From Toxonevra muliebris (Eukaryota > Arthropoda > Insecta > Diptera > Pallopteridae): 64,000 nt of DNA. The position numbers and the translations under genes are program-made. Where the stretch lies: contig OY829329.1 of the NCBI GenBank assembly GCA_963691655.1, positions 62,366,852-62,430,851 on the forward strand, in the 5' to 3' direction. The notes under the pieces were generated by a model. It was not told where the DNA came from. It made no database searches and worked only from the letters and a program-made list of their open reading frames with translations. Positions 22,532 to 34,869 of the stretch are shown here, one piece after another (position 1 is the first letter of the stretch; the number at the start of each line of letters is the position of its first letter).

Positions 22532-24979
22532 AACCATAATTGCCTTTTGAGAGGTGAATTTTAAAGCAGATGGAGAAGATTTGAACGTCAAAGGCTTAAA
22601 TTTATGTGCTCAGGAACAAAGTAGTAGAGATAAAAAATGGCAAAAATTGAAATCTTTGAAGTCGAATTTGATTTTCTTTGGAGGAACTTATACTGTGAAT
22701 GTTGTGTTAAAATCAAATAAAAATATTTTTAATTTCTAAAGTGCAAACCAAGTATAAGAAATAGTTAAAAGTTAACAGTTGAATACTCTCAAAACACACA
22801 ATGGGCTCACTTTTATCTAATTACTCTCAAAGTAAAACTTAAGCGTAACCAAAAGTCTGCTACACAGATAATTGTAAATACATATTCCTGGATGCCTGTG
22901 AAAGTCTGTCTCACACAGCGCCTGTTGATGAAGGCTATTCTAATTGATCTCCCCATGAACTCAACTACCTAAAACGGTTAAAGTTAATTCGAATTGATGT
23001 ATTGATGTGTTTGTTTTTTAGTACTCAATCAACCCAAACAATTTTCATAAATTTAAGTTTTGCAACATTACCACATGAAACATAAAATTAACTTCTACTA
23101 CTTGCTTCTACTACTTAATGTACATTTATTGACGTAGATATAGTCAAAAGTCATGACTGCGCTTTAAAATTATATGATGATGCCGCTGTTGCTGTTGCTA
23201 TTGCTGCTGGAGAGCACAAAGTATGAACAAATTTATGCGCGTAATAAAGCTTACTTATTTCTTTGGGGGCAAAAGAAAGCAACAAGAAAAAAAAATAGAT
23301 CAACCTCATAGTAATAACAAATTTTGTTCTCCTTTTTTTTTTTTTTTTTTGCTTGCTCCCCTTGGCTTTTGCATTATTTTTCTTCTTTTTTTTTTCTTTT
23401 GCTTTTGGCAATCAAGTGCAATGCTCATCGTCGTCATCGTGTACAATATTGAACTGCTTGCTGGAAGACCTACATTTTTATAACATATCTACTACTAATA
23501 GTATTACTCTACTACGCTTACTAGAGACTATTTCCTTTTTACTATTTTATTTTAACATTCGTCGTGGTTTTCTTCTTGGTTTTTGGCGTTGGTTGTATTT
23601 AGCTGGCAGCATATTTCTTCTGCTATTTTTATCTTTCTCTTCTGTTTGAGTTGAACACAAACAGCTCAAAGCTGTAGTAGCAAATTTTTAACTAAAGAAA
23701 AAATATAAAAGAAAAACCAAAATAATGGAGAAGGAAGATATACATACATACATACATAGATACTACATACACATACTCGTATATGTATAAATATCTATAT
23801 GTATATATAACTTACCCAAGTGCACAAAAGTATGTTGTAAAAAGTTTTACCAATTTTTTATAGCATACTTTTTTCATATCGTTTACTCTTCCTTTAGCTA
23901 TTTTTTTTTTCTTTTCTTTTTTTTCGGGTGAGAGCATTGGTTTTCTCTTATTTTTATTTATTTTTTTCATTCCTTCATTGAATTCTATATGTATGTATGC
24001 GAGCGTATATGTGTGTATGAGTTTGTATGTCTATGTTATTTATGTTTGCCAATTATTTATGTAGCAGCGCATACTTTCAGTCATAGCACAACAACAACGA
24101 CAAACTTTATAGTCTAAATTTTAAGCATAAGAAAGAAAGAAAAAGCACGCGTAAGAACGAGAAGGAAGCAAAAATTTTTTGGCGAAATTGGACAAAGTTT
24201 TTATATTTTTATTTCTTGTTTGCATGCATTGTTGATGCTGCTAGAATGCCAGCTATCGTTGTTATATGAGAAAACAACCACATAAACACACACATGCACA
24301 CAAAAATATCGTATGTGTATGTGTGTATAGTACGACATACTTATAGATTTCTTTTTATTGGCAAAACACCTTGAGCTATTTTTGTTACTGTGTTTTGTTA
24401 TCGTAGTTAGTTACGTTATTTGTTGCTTTTCTTCTACTTCGTCTTCATCGTCTGCTTTTGCTGTTATATCTTCTAAGATTTTTGTTATTTTGTTGCTGTT
24501 TTACGCTTGCCTGTGTATTTGTGCGCCCTATTGCAGTGCTATAAAAAGTTATTATTGCTCTTGCAGACTTTTAGGCGACATTCATTTTAAGTTTATTCTT
24601 CACGTTTCCGTTTTTGTTATTTTTGTCTTATTTTTTTCCTATCTATTCATTCATTCATAATTTAAATACAGTGTGCACTCGTTTATTTTACATAGCTCTC
24701 TAGAAATATATGTTTGTGTGTACCTATGTATGTATGTAGGTATGCTCATTGTTAAAATAGTTTACGAAAAAGTTTATTATTCTTCGGTATTTTTTTTTTT
24801 TTTTATAGGTATTTTAGAAAATTAAAAGTTTGCATGTTTTGGAATAATAAAATTACATACAAAGTTTGATAGCATTTGTTTTTAGTAAAACATTGTAAAT
24901 ATAGAAGAAATAAAAAAAAATTTTATTTTTATTGAATTTTAATATTTTTGTCATATTCATCAACAAATTGTTAACTAAA
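22532..24979. other. AT-rich non-coding DNA
   Basis: It holds poly-T runs (23333-23350, 24790-24804), GCTGTT-rich patches (23180-23205), ACAT runs (about 23740-23756) and CA runs. No exon or RNA gene is supported. Confidence 0.5.
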
Positions 24980-27370
24980 ATAAAAGCTAACTAAGTTTTC
25001 GTGTATTTTTGTTGATTTTGTGCCTAAAAGTATGCTATAGCATAAATTTGTAATTGTTTTTAGTAACATGTCTTTAATCAATTATAAGAAATAATAATAG
25101 AGAGACATAAATTCATGAAAAAGCACTGAGAAAAATACAGCTTAGAAGAATATTCTAATAATGGATGTTCGAGTTAGGAGCCAATTCTAAGCAGCGCTTA
25201 AAGGTATACTTTATAAATTTGTATAGTTGATTAAATTAATAGGTTCTATTTACTGTAGTGACTAAAATTATGCCATAGTGAGCTTGCCTGAAATTATACT
25301 AAAGAAATTTTCAAAACGTTATGTGGTTTGCTAGATGTCTGGTTACCCTGGCGGGTAAAGAAATTTGAAAATATCTATGCTGAATATATTTGCTTCATCT
25401 TTTCGTATCTGAAAGTAGACTACTTAAATTTTCCTAGTGAATAAAAGTTTTATGTGAAAAAGACAATGAAAAATGCCCAAGCTCTAGAAAAATCTTCAGG
25501 TGAAAAATCTTAAAATGATGGAAATGAATAATATACATAACAAATAAATTTAAGGAAGTTGTAGTTAGAGAAACAAAAATTAAAAACAAAATACTGAAAG
25601 ATTTGTTCGAGCTGCAAAAATATAAAAAATCATGAAAAAGCATTAGTTGACTGATTCATGCCTCCTATAAATCGTTTTTTTTTTATTTTTGTCGAGTTAC
25701 AAATATATTCCCAGTTTTACTAACCATGCCTAAAATTATGCAAACGAATTTTCCTACTATTGAGTGCGGACGATTTTCTAGCCTTAATTTACTACCAATC
25801 TAACAATTTCAGTCCGTAAAAGTAATTTAAGAAATGTACCTGTTCCTGTGACTAGGAAAACTTCTCGAAAAAAGTAATGGAAAATGGTTTGAACCATAGA
25901 AATATTCAAGTTAGAAAAAAATAATTAGATTCATAGTATTCAGAGCTAGAGACACACAAATCAGGAACAAATTAAGTACAATCACAATGAATTGGTTCCA
26001 ACTTTAAAAATATTAAATATTATAAATAGAAGTTAAAGTTATAAAGGTAGAAATAATAAGAAAAACAGGTGTACAAATTAGAGGTAAAATGTTCAAGATA
26101 GAGAAATATGCAAGTTGTGAAAGTTTGAGATTGAGCAATACAGCTGCTGCAAATCTTTGTTAGATTATATCCGTGCCAAAAAGTATATTTTAGAAATTAA
26201 AAAAAAAAAATGACAGTAGAAAAAGTATACAGAACGGTAGTGGTAGTTTTCTTTCAATATCTTTATACAGTGAAGATATTTGGAATCAAATCTGCAATTC
26301 TGGGTTACGATTTCAAATATCAGTAGCTTATATAAGATATTGAAAGATTTAGAACTATCACTAAGATCACTGATTAGGGATCGTGGCGAATTCCGAAACG
26401 GCCGTCTGATTTTCCCGTCTCTGTATACACTGTTGTTGTGATGACTACACATATACGTTGTTTAAGCCTGTTAAACATTATTTAAATGAAACTAAAAACA
26501 TGAAACAGTAGCCAAGACTTTGAAAATTAACAACTAGATTTAATTTTTATAGCCTACAAAAAACATAATGAAAATGGTTTCAGTTGGAGACATACTCGAT
26601 GTAAAGAATTTCACATGAAGAAGTACTTCAAAAAGAAAATGATCTTAAAATGATTTGTTTGAGTCTTAGAATGTTAAGTATATTATTTGGTGCAGCTACC
26701 TAATAGTATGCTAAAGAAATCTGCTTCATAATTTTCTGAGTGACACTTTTTTTAGCCCTTTATATATTTTTAAACTGCAAAGCGATGGCTACTTTGAAAG
26801 CAGAAATAAACGAGTTGTTGAGATGCGAATTCGGCAAACTCATCAACATTGGTATCTTCTATCTAATTGTATTTATCAAATTAAAAATATGCGTAATAGT
26901 ATACAAACTAAAGAAGTCTTTTTTTATGAAAAACATTTTTATCTCTTAGTTTGAATGGTGCTACTTCGTATCATGATATGAAATTTAGAAAGTAAATTTG
27001 AACATTAAATAATGTTTCAACTTGATTACTAACGACTTCAAATAAGAGTTTTGGGGACACGCCTCCATTCTTCCATTTTTCACATATTGATCGTTACTAC
27101 TGAATGAAGAAACGCACAAAATAATTGCTCCTCTTCAACAATCTTTGGAATCGCTAGCGATTATCACGATCTATTTTATATACATATATACAATATATAC
27201 ACATATATTGAGTAATACTGAACCAAATTCTTTTACGGATTAATTAATGTGTTACACTATTCCCTAAAAATTTCACGTAATTCGAGTTAGATAAGTAAAA
27301 TTTATATACTATAAATCAATCTAAAGATAATTTACTTCAGTGCCTAAAAGTATATTATAGAGATTTTCCT
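24980..27370. repeat. Field of decayed copies of a TGCCTAAAAGTATGCTA-containing repeat
   Basis: Copies of the core occur at about 25021 (TGCCTAAAAGTATGCTA), 25285 (TGCCTGAAATTATACTA), 25729 (TGCCTAAAATTATGCAA), 26172 (TGCCAAAAAGTATATTT), 26698 (ACCTAATAGTATGCTAA) and 27342 (TGCCTAAAAGTATATTA). Several are followed by AAAGAAATTTTC or AGAGATTTTCCT. Spacings of about 260-650, twice near 445, suggest a long-period tandem that has decayed. All copies point the same way. Confidence 0.55.
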
Positions 27371-28635
27371 ATCCTTTTCATGAACTCAATAGAAATTAAC
27401 TTAAAATACAAACTATTTATTTAAAATTAGAAAAATATTTACTTACAAGACAAAAACAAAGTAAATATTTATTTCATATTTTCTTCGAATACCTTCATAT
27501 TTGTAGTGTTGAAAGGAAAATGGTTCCAGATAAAATTTCAATAACACACTTTTACACATAAAATCAATAAAGAAAAGTTTTGCTTTTCAACGTAAAACTT
27601 GTATACATAAAATAAACAATAGTTTTTTACACATGTAAAATTAGCTGATTAATTTCTGTATTCGCACACACACACCCACACATAAACATTTTACATGTTG
27701 TATTATTTTACACAATACAAAAGATAATATCATCGGTTCTTCTCTATTTGTCTTTGTAAAAAGTTTTCTTTCTCCAATGACGATATACGAGTGGTATTAT
27801 AAATATTCTATGCCCCAAAAATAAATGGAAATACTTTTTCCTTTACAAAAATACAAACACACATACACACACTTACAAATGTGTTGAAATTGTATTGAAA
27901 AAGTTTTGTATTTGGTGATTTTTTTTTTTTTTCATTTCTTGGTTGGTGTTGGTGCTGGTTTTGGTTTTTGTGAATTTCGCGCGCCTAAATGTATGCAATG
28001 CACACATACATTTATAAAAAGGGTTTTTCTATCTATCTTTCGTTTCGTTGAGTGTTTCTATAGTGCAAAGTTTTTGGTTTTTTTTTTTTTTTTTGTTTCT
28101 TAGTTTGGTTTTTCGTTTTGTTTTCTACGACGACAAGCAATTTAACAAAAAGGTTTTTCTCCGCAAAAAGTTTGTTTTGTTTTTATTAAATGCGAAACTC
28201 TTGTCTTTTGCTTTGCTATTGGTTGGTGGTAGTGTAAATGCCTTAAAGTGTAGGTACATATACTTATACCTAAATATGTATGTTGGATTTATTAATGAAG
28301 TTAAGGCAAATAGTTTTGCAATATTACGTTGTATTCTTGTTTTGTTTTGTAAACTCTTTCTAGGGGTAGGTAGATTGAAGGAATAGCTTTAATAATGATT
28401 TAGTTTTTTTGAAGAATTACTTGAGATTACTAGAGGGGGAAAGAGGGGGATGTTTGGGAATAAACCTCCCACTTACCGTTGAAAATCTTACACGTTTTGA
28501 TTGTTGTTCATGATTCAAAATACATTTTAACAGGACGTAAAAATTAAAACTCCCTTGATCGGAAATCTCTGGACACGTAGTGGTAGAGATAATTATGAAT
28601 TTGTTACAGGAGAACTTTCATTTTTCACAGAATTT
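27371..28635. other. AT-rich non-coding DNA
   Basis: It holds CA runs at about 27665-27680 and 27857-27871, poly-T runs at 27921-27932 and 28079-28094, and one GCCTAAATGTATGC core at about 27984. Nothing coding was recognised. Confidence 0.5.
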
Positions 28636-29270
28636 GGTTTGTTTGTTGGAACAGCAAAAGAAGTATTTAAGAATATAGCACTCAGACAAGTTTTACGTCC
28701 ATTGTACTATATCCTGTGTTCCCTTTTGCTATTCTTTAAATCTACCTGATTTATTAATAAATCTTAGCCGATCCTGCGGTTTTAAAGAGCTCCCAACACT
28801 CCAGTGCCAAATATGCTTACTCTGATCTGGCAGAAAGCGGGGCAGACACTAAGAAAGTGGCCTTCCGCCTCTTCACGTACTTCCTCCAAGCCATAGGAAG
28901 CACAGAAGGCACTAGCTCCCAGGCCAATCATATTCAAATGTTTGGCCCAAGAGAAGTGACCTGTATATAATCCCACCAGCTGCCTACAGCTCTTTCTGTT
29001 AAGTGATAACGGAAAGTCTGTTAGACGCTTCGAGCTAACAGGTAACATGGCCTTTGTCTGCCTTAAGCCCCTCACTTCCTCCCATTCACGATTATGGATC
29101 GAATAGACCTACTCATTAACGGTGGTCTTGATGGCTGTAGACGACAAAGAGAGTACAGGTTCTGGGCCCTGGAAACCAGTTTCCGAATCTTTTCTAGCCA
29201 GAAGGTCAGCAGATTTATTTCTTAAAATTCCTGAGTGTCCAGGAACCCATATCAACAGCAGCGACAAACA
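28636..29270 (-). mobile_element. LINE family-2 fragment: RNase H end, Cys-His region, 3' UTR
   Basis: Two minus-strand pieces belong together. One reads LLLIWVPGHSGILRNKSAD, the C-terminal part of a retrotransposon RNase H. The other reads GHFSWAKHLNMIGLGASAFC followed by CASYGLEE and HFLSVC, the segment after RNase H. The second Cys of the CX2C pair is Tyr here, while the copy at 31.3 kb keeps CASC. The 3' UTR from about 28770 down to 28636 is shared with the 31.2 kb copy. Frames are broken and the 5' part is lost. Confidence 0.8.
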
Positions 29271-29453
29271 AAATTTTTTCGCGCTAGAATAATTTTTCAG
29301 ACCACTGTGCACCTCGGCAATTTAGCCACAAAGTGAATTTCATAGTATCGACTGTAGTTTTTTTTTATTTATAGGCATAAAAATCATTAAAATAAAACAA
29401 GTGATTGCTTTCAAGTGATATTGAAATATAATTTAATCATTTATTTTTAAGTT

Positions 29454-29459
29454 TTTATT
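29454..29459 (-). terminator. Candidate AATAAA poly(A) signal for the DUF1091 gene
   Basis: AATAAA occurs on the minus strand about 195 bases after the stop, with a second copy at 29445-29440. In DNA this AT-rich such hexamers are common, so support is weak. Confidence 0.35.
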
Positions 29460-29653
29460 TGTCATCGTTAACAGAGGTGATAAATTCAAAAAATTTCTGC
29501 AAGTTACACTTAGATTTTTTTTTGTTACACGAAAGGGCGCACCGCGAAAGTCACATGAGTGGCAGCGTTCGGCTACAATGATTAGTATATGAAAAACATA
29601 AATAGAACAGTTTTTGAGGGTAATTTGATGCTGCGCGGCCCCCGAATGGTTAA

Positions 29654-30319
29654 TCAATTTTCTTCAACAACTGAAAAGTACACATTAAACAAAACTTTCC
29701 ATTGGCCCGGTGGGAGACCTGATTTGAACGCGAACAGATAATCCCCAGTTGGTAATGGTAAATAGTAAAACGAGTCCTCACGTAGTATAAAATTATTTAC
29801 AATAATATCATGCTGAAAATATGATATAAAAAATAAATTTTCTACAAAATATCAATTCAAAAATTTATTCAGTGCTTATTTCCTAATATTACTTCATATG
29901 GGCACGTATGATTCACATTCGTATCCCGAACTTGCATGTCATAAATGATTTTCGAGAGCGGTGAACGGTTTTTATTTGACATGAATTTGCAAAAACCGAT
30001 TGTGTAATTGTATAAAAATGGACGATATCCATTAGCTCTCTTTTGCAAACTTATAATGGCCTAAATATTAAATAGATTAATTGGTTTTAGTTCAATATTT
30101 ATTCAGCACTCCTACCGTCCAATTATTTATTGGTGGTTTTTTAAGTTCCATGTATACGTTCATTGCTATTTTGCCCCGTTGTGGCACTTTTAAATTACAA
30201 TAACGAAATTCAGTGAATGATGGATCCAATGATGTGCACTTGACATTTGTAAACTTCACCATTGCATTCAACTTTGTTATGATTAAACAAAATATTGCAC
30301 TTGTTAGTATTAAATTCAT
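29654..30319 (-). CDS. Secreted DUF1091-family protein, three exons, 176 residues
   Basis: Exon 1 is 30319-30116 (68 codons), exon 2 30060-29893 (56 codons) and exon 3 29812-29654 (52 codons plus TGA). Introns of 55 and 80 bp start GT and end AG, both phase 0. Residues 1-19 form a signal peptide (ILTSAIFCLII, cut likely after LNA). The mature part starts VKFTNVKCTSLD and has Cys 28 and 41. Exon 2 opens with a KRANGYRPFLYN block, the hallmark of DUF1091, with Cys 92 and 121 (NHTCPYE). Exon 3 has HDIIVNNF, FYYLPLPTGDYLF and a VYFSVVE-like end. Length and layout fit the family, which is related to MD-2 lipid-binding folds and includes fly CheB chemosensory proteins. The ligand is unknown. The open frame alone stops after exon 1, so splicing is needed. 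It lies among LINE fragments but is itself intact. Confidence 0.88.
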
Positions 30320-30353
30320 TGGTAAAAAACTTTCACTGATGACTTAGCCTCTT

Positions 30354-30390
30354 GACTGAATGATTCTTTCTGGTGAGCAACTATTAAATA
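30354..30390 (-). promoter_or_regulatory. Core promoter of the DUF1091 gene: TATA box and initiator
   Basis: On the minus strand TATTTAA (30390-30384) stands 33 bases upstream of the A in TTCAGTC (30360-30354), a good match to the fly initiator TCAKTY. Transcription from A at 30357 would give a 38-base leader before the ATG at 30319. The arrangement is read from the sequence; use of the site is inferred. Confidence 0.65.
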
Positions 30391-31187
30391 CTTCGACTCA
30401 AACTCATTTTTAAATGGTTGGTCGCATATATCCAAAAATAATAACACTTAATAGCGTTATAATAAACAACAATATTTAAAAAACGCTTTATATCTATATG
30501 TTTCATAGCAATTTTTTTTTTAAATATATTATTTGCCAAATTAATTTTCAAGTAGAGATTTTATCTTTTTGAACTTATTTCCACACCACATATATATGTA
30601 ATTTCAGAATGCATTTCTACTTAAAACAGCTGCTTTAATCTACACATATTTTTGTATTCTATTATAAAATATTAAAAATATATCTTAAATTTGCATAGAC
30701 TTTTTAATTCGACACAATTAAAATAATCACGATAAAATGTTTTTATGGTAACTGCACAATTGATTTTTTGAAAACGTAAATTTGTTGTGCTAATGGAAAT
30801 TCGAATGGTTGTGATAGTAACAACCATATTCATTCAAGTGAAGCCGCCAAAAACCAAACATTTTTGTGCTCTTTAGTGTTGCCCAATGTTCAATTTTTAC
30901 CGGGGCATCCCGAGTTTTTCGTTATTTTATAAATTTTGCAGGGGCAAGGCAAAATTTTGCTCATGCCTTGTGAAATTTTAAGTTTTTGCTTTCGCGATTA
31001 AATATGTCTTAATGTGCACTCATAAAAGTATCACAATTTTGTTATTTAGTACTTATTGATGTGATAACATCTTTACTCGAGGCTTCATAGTATGTGTGAG
31101 TTTGTAAGTGTATGTTTTATTATATATTTTACTTTAAGCCCAAAAGTTTGTAACACATAATTTCTATATCAAAAACGGTTGTGTTAT
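30391..31187. other. AT-rich non-coding DNA
   Basis: This lies upstream of the DUF1091 gene. No further exon or element was recognised. The left flank of the next LINE fragment ends in a poly-T. Confidence 0.5.
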
Positions 31188-31607
31188 ATTTTTTTTTTTT
31201 TTTTTGGAACAGCAAAAAAAATATTCAAAAATACAGCAAGTTTTACGTCCATTGTACTATATCCTGTGTTCCTTTTTGCTATTCTTTAAATCTACCTGAT
31301 TTATTTATTATCAGGCGTTTGTCCCCGAACACTCCAGTTCCAAATATGCTTACTCTGATCTGGCAGAAAGCGAGGCAGACACTAAGAAAGTGGTCTGCCG
31401 TCTCTTCACATTCTTCCTCCAAACCACAGGAAGCACAGAAGGCACTCGCTTCCAGGCCAATCACATTCAAATGTTTGGCCCAAGAGAAGTGACCTATGCA
31501 TAGTGCCATATCAACAACAGGCTATTGTGTTTTCCTACAAAATAAAGCATAACCAGTTTAGATGTGGTTAGACGATTAAGCGAGGATTTAAATACAGCCT
31601 GTTTGTC
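31188..31607 (-). mobile_element. LINE family-2 fragment with poly-A tail
   Basis: The minus-strand 3' end is a poly-A tail (T at about 31188-31205) following a 3' UTR nearly identical to that of the 28.6 kb copy (CAAGTTTTACGTCCATTGTA and beyond, about 31238-31310). The coding part reads GHFSWAKHLNVIGLEASAFC and CASCGLEEECEETADHFL. It is joined, after a deletion of the rest of RNase H, to an SDKQAVFKSSLNRLTTSKLV piece. The internal deletion and frame breaks show it is dead. Confidence 0.78.
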
Positions 31608-32780
31608 ACTGTGATTTTTAAAGTAACTGGAACTAGAAAAATTCAAATTTTCATTATAAAGCTTTTTCGTGTAATAATCCAATGTTAGCTAGTAATAAGC
31701 AATAGATTTCATTCACAGTGATTTTTCAGATTTTTCACTGTGATTTGAAGTAACATAAGGAGTGAGATTGAAACACGTTTTACCTAATAATTAAAAATAT
31801 GTCAGTTGTTATTTTTAATGATAAACATGTTGATTTATTGTGAGTTTGATCAAAATGAGTGAAAAAAAGAAGTACGTCTTAAAATTATAAAAAATGTTCA
31901 AAAAAATCCAAATTGGTCCTACAAAAAATTGGCCAAAGAATTGAAGGTCTGGCGAAACATACATCAAAGAATGTTTGAAAAAAGAGAGCACAATGTGTCC
32001 ACATATTTTTGGCCCGATACGGCAAGAAAGCTCTGGAGTGGTACCAAAGTAATAACATAGTTTTTGTACCAAGAGAGGCCAATCCTCCAAATTGTCCGGA
32101 GCTAAGACCAGTGGAAAAAGGTGTCCCAAATAATATTGGTTTCCAGCCTTCAATGTATGCTAGAAACAAGAAATTGATTTCAGTTACAAAAAAATTGCTC
32201 TAGCCGAATTAAAACAATTGAAATTATACCTCCAGTCACTGATATTTTTTGAAAAATTAAGAAAACATTTTTTTTTTTTAGTCACAACCGTTATTTATAA
32301 ACCGTTATTTGCAAATCCACTGTGAAAAACTGAGACTTCTGAATTAAATTCTCCAAGCTTACTTATTATGGGCGATATTTTCAAAATATCAACTTCAAAA
32401 TCGCGGTGAATCGTTAAAAAAAACTGTTACTTTTTCATGATGTCTTCAGAGGCAATTATATTCGTAGTAAAGTAGTTTTTTACTTCAAATAATACACAGT
32501 TGCCATTAAACAGTGACTATTACTTAATACAGTTAAATAATCTACGATTTACTTTTCAGTTGTTCGTTGTTACATTTTCTAACTTTCACTTCAGAGTCAC
32601 GGTGATTTTTTTTATTTTAACTGTTAGTTCTTCATTGTCGTGCCAATATTGACTTCGGTGTTGTAGTGAGACTATATTCTAATATTCAGTTAATTTAAGC
32701 TTATCTACTAGAAATAAAAAACTGACCTCGGTTGCAGTGATTTTTCAGATTTTTCATTGTGATTATGAAAGTATAAGATA
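31590..32780. repeat. Decayed repeats around the core ACTTC...CGGTGATTTTT
   Basis: Phrases such as GTCACTGTGATTTTT (31606), CAGTGATTTTTCAGATTTTT (31717 and again about 32735), CTTCAAAATCGCGGTGA (32392), CTTCAGAGTCACGGTGATTT (32590) and CTTCGGTGTTGTAGTGA (32653) recur over 1.2 kb in one orientation. The two copies near 31717 and 32735 match over about 45 bases. The rosa-like relic lies within the field, so part of the signal may be its own ends. Confidence 0.45.
31736..32325 (+). mobile_element. Internally deleted Tc1/mariner-superfamily element (rosa-like)
   Basis: From ATG at 31855, with one or two frame breaks, the sequence reads an N-terminal DNA-binding segment (KNPNWSYKKLAKELKVWRN when frames are joined). 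It then passes directly at about 31980-32030 to the catalytic C-terminus, ALEWYQSNNIVFVPRE followed by NPPNCPELRPVEK at about 32081-32120. The latter is the end signature of Tc1/mariner transposases of the DD41D (rosa) type. The whole middle, with the first catalytic Asp, is missing. Possible inverted ends are CACTGTGATTTG (31736) and, reversed, CACAGTGGATTTG (about 32311-32323). The family name is inferred from the C-terminal motif. Confidence 0.62.
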
Positions 32781-33252
32781 CTAGCCGGAAATTTACAAAA
32801 CTAAACATTTCCATGAAATAACCCATTGATCTTCCCGCTCACTCTCCAATATCTGTTAGAAGTAAGGAACTAGTTTCTCTGACAATGACTTTTCGCTATG
32901 ACTTAAAAGATTGATAACACTGTTCTATAAATGGAAACTTTTGAAAACTAGCAGACACGGGACCAGTGCACTTAGGGAAATGGGGGTTCGCTGAGTCCGA
33001 ATCCGTGGTCCGTTTTGCTCTGCTACGTCGCAATTTGTTTTTATTGACATCAAAATTTTTAAAATTCAAAAAGAAAAAAATTAAAAATGCAGTTCATATT
33101 TTTTTTAATCAAAACATCCATTTTCACAAAAAAAAATGTTAACTTAAAATATTTTTTAACTTTAAAAATTTTTTCTTAAGTAAATTTTTCCATCCTCGTT
33201 ATCATCGTTCACTTTTATCTCGTTGTTAGCTTAACCCAGTAATGCCTGGCAG

Positions 33253-34869
33253 CAGGGCCGTAGCCAGAAATTTTTTTCGGGGTGGGTTTTCATTCGAAGA
33301 AAATATTCATAAATAATATTTATTAAACTGATTTTTAAATACAATAAATTAAATCAATGATACATTTGATGAACCCTATAAAATTAAAATTTTAGGAAAA
33401 ATTTTCCGATTTTTTGAAGTGAAACTTCTTTTCTCTTGTCCTAGAGTAAAACCAACCGGATGTGACGTCAGCGCGTAAGTTTGCAATGCGACATAATTTT
33501 GTCGAGCAATGTGCATGAGGGGCTAAATATCAATATTCCGTAACTGAATTCACGAGCAAACTATGTTAAAACGATTCATAAATAGTTTTAATTCAATAAA
33601 ACACATTAATTACACACACACACACACACGCCTATGGCAGAAAGAACGATGTGTAGCGTCGCCATCTTAAAGTTTATGACAGTTATACATTTCACACACA
33701 GATGGCGCAAATGTCCAAGAAATTACATGAAGATGTCGCTCACAAAAAAGAGTTCGTTACAATTGTCATCGACATTACCGGTACAGAGTTTCAATTTTTG
33801 TTCTAGAATTAATCTCAAACAAAAAAAAAAAATAGTTGTGTATTAACGAACACAAGGCAGAAGTGAAATTTCTTGTGAACTAAACGAAACAAGCAAATGA
33901 AATTAAAAAACACAAGCCAATGAAGTAAAAAGTTTAGCGATTCACAAGAAGTTTCACTTCAGCATTGTGTTCGTTAATACACAATTTAGTATTTTAATCT
34001 TAACCTCAAAAAAATGGCCAAAAGTGACAAAAAATTACCAGAACAATCAAATTAAATTTTTTCAAATAAATATTATTCAATGTGCATTCTAATGCATTTT
34101 TTTATTGTGAGGGACATAATTTCATTAACTGATTGACTTCCCACTTCTGATGATGTACCCAACCTCAAAAAAATTACCAAAAATAGTAGAGGCTCCTTTT
34201 TTGCAAATGATCATCATTGGGAATTTGAGTCATTATCAATGATAAGGAACCCGGATGAGGTTGGCTTATATTCCCTAAATTCGTGAAGTCACAGCATTGA
34301 AAGAGACCTTTCTAGTCGTGGTGCTCTGAGTAATAATTAGTTAAAAAATTAATGACATTTTAAGGTTGTCTCCTAAAACTGCATGGGTTTTGCTAATAAG
34401 ATGGATTTTTTTGCGAAATAATTTTTCACGTTGAACACGAATCTGAGGTCAAAACTTCCCATCACGTCACGTTTTAGGAATAAAATGGGGTTCAAGCAAG
34501 TCTTATTTTACAACGATCCGATAATTTTTTCTATTTTTATTAATTTTTAAACTTTTCAAACTGATTCAGGACGAAACCTTGAATCAAAAACAGTTACTGA
34601 AAAACTATGAATGCAGGAGTGCTCAGTATCACCTTCTCTTTTTGAATCTGTAGTCAAACCTCATGTTGAAGAAAACAAATCGGATTTGATCGCATAGTGT
34701 AACTAAGATTTCAAATTTATTTTTTATATTTTACCTTTTAGAAAAAAAAACCGATGAAAGTAAAAAATATCGTTAAATAGATTTTATTTTGACTTTTTTT
34801 CCATCCATTGGCAATTAATCTCAAAAATTAGAATAAAGTTTCCACATTTCGAGGGGGGCGGGGGCCTTG
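33253..34869. mobile_element. Non-autonomous hAT-type element A, 8-bp duplication
   Basis: CCTGGCAG occurs at 33245-33252 and 34870-34877, the 8-bp duplication expected of hAT. The left end starts CAGGGCCGTAGCCAG; the right end, reversed, starts CAAGGCCCCCG. About 730 bp of its right half (34140-34867) is homologous to element B at 53.9-54.7 kb (for example CCTCAAAAAAATTACCAAAA and GAACCCGGATGAGGTTGGCT). No transposase frame is present. A 149-bp palindrome sits inside. Confidence 0.78.
33836..33984. mobile_element. Small palindromic MITE nested in hAT element A
   Basis: TTGTGTATTAACGAACACAA at the left is mirrored by TTGTGTTCGTTAATACACAA at the right. The inverted match goes on through GCAGAAGTGAAATTTCTTGTG against CACAAGAAGTTTCACTTC. 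Total length is 149 bp with arms of about 50. No clear target duplication was found. Confidence 0.72.

Noticed and set aside
26165..26452. A 95-codon minus-strand frame with ordinary composition
   Set aside because: No recognisable domain and no matching splice sites or promoter; in AT-rich DNA of this size such frames occur by chance.
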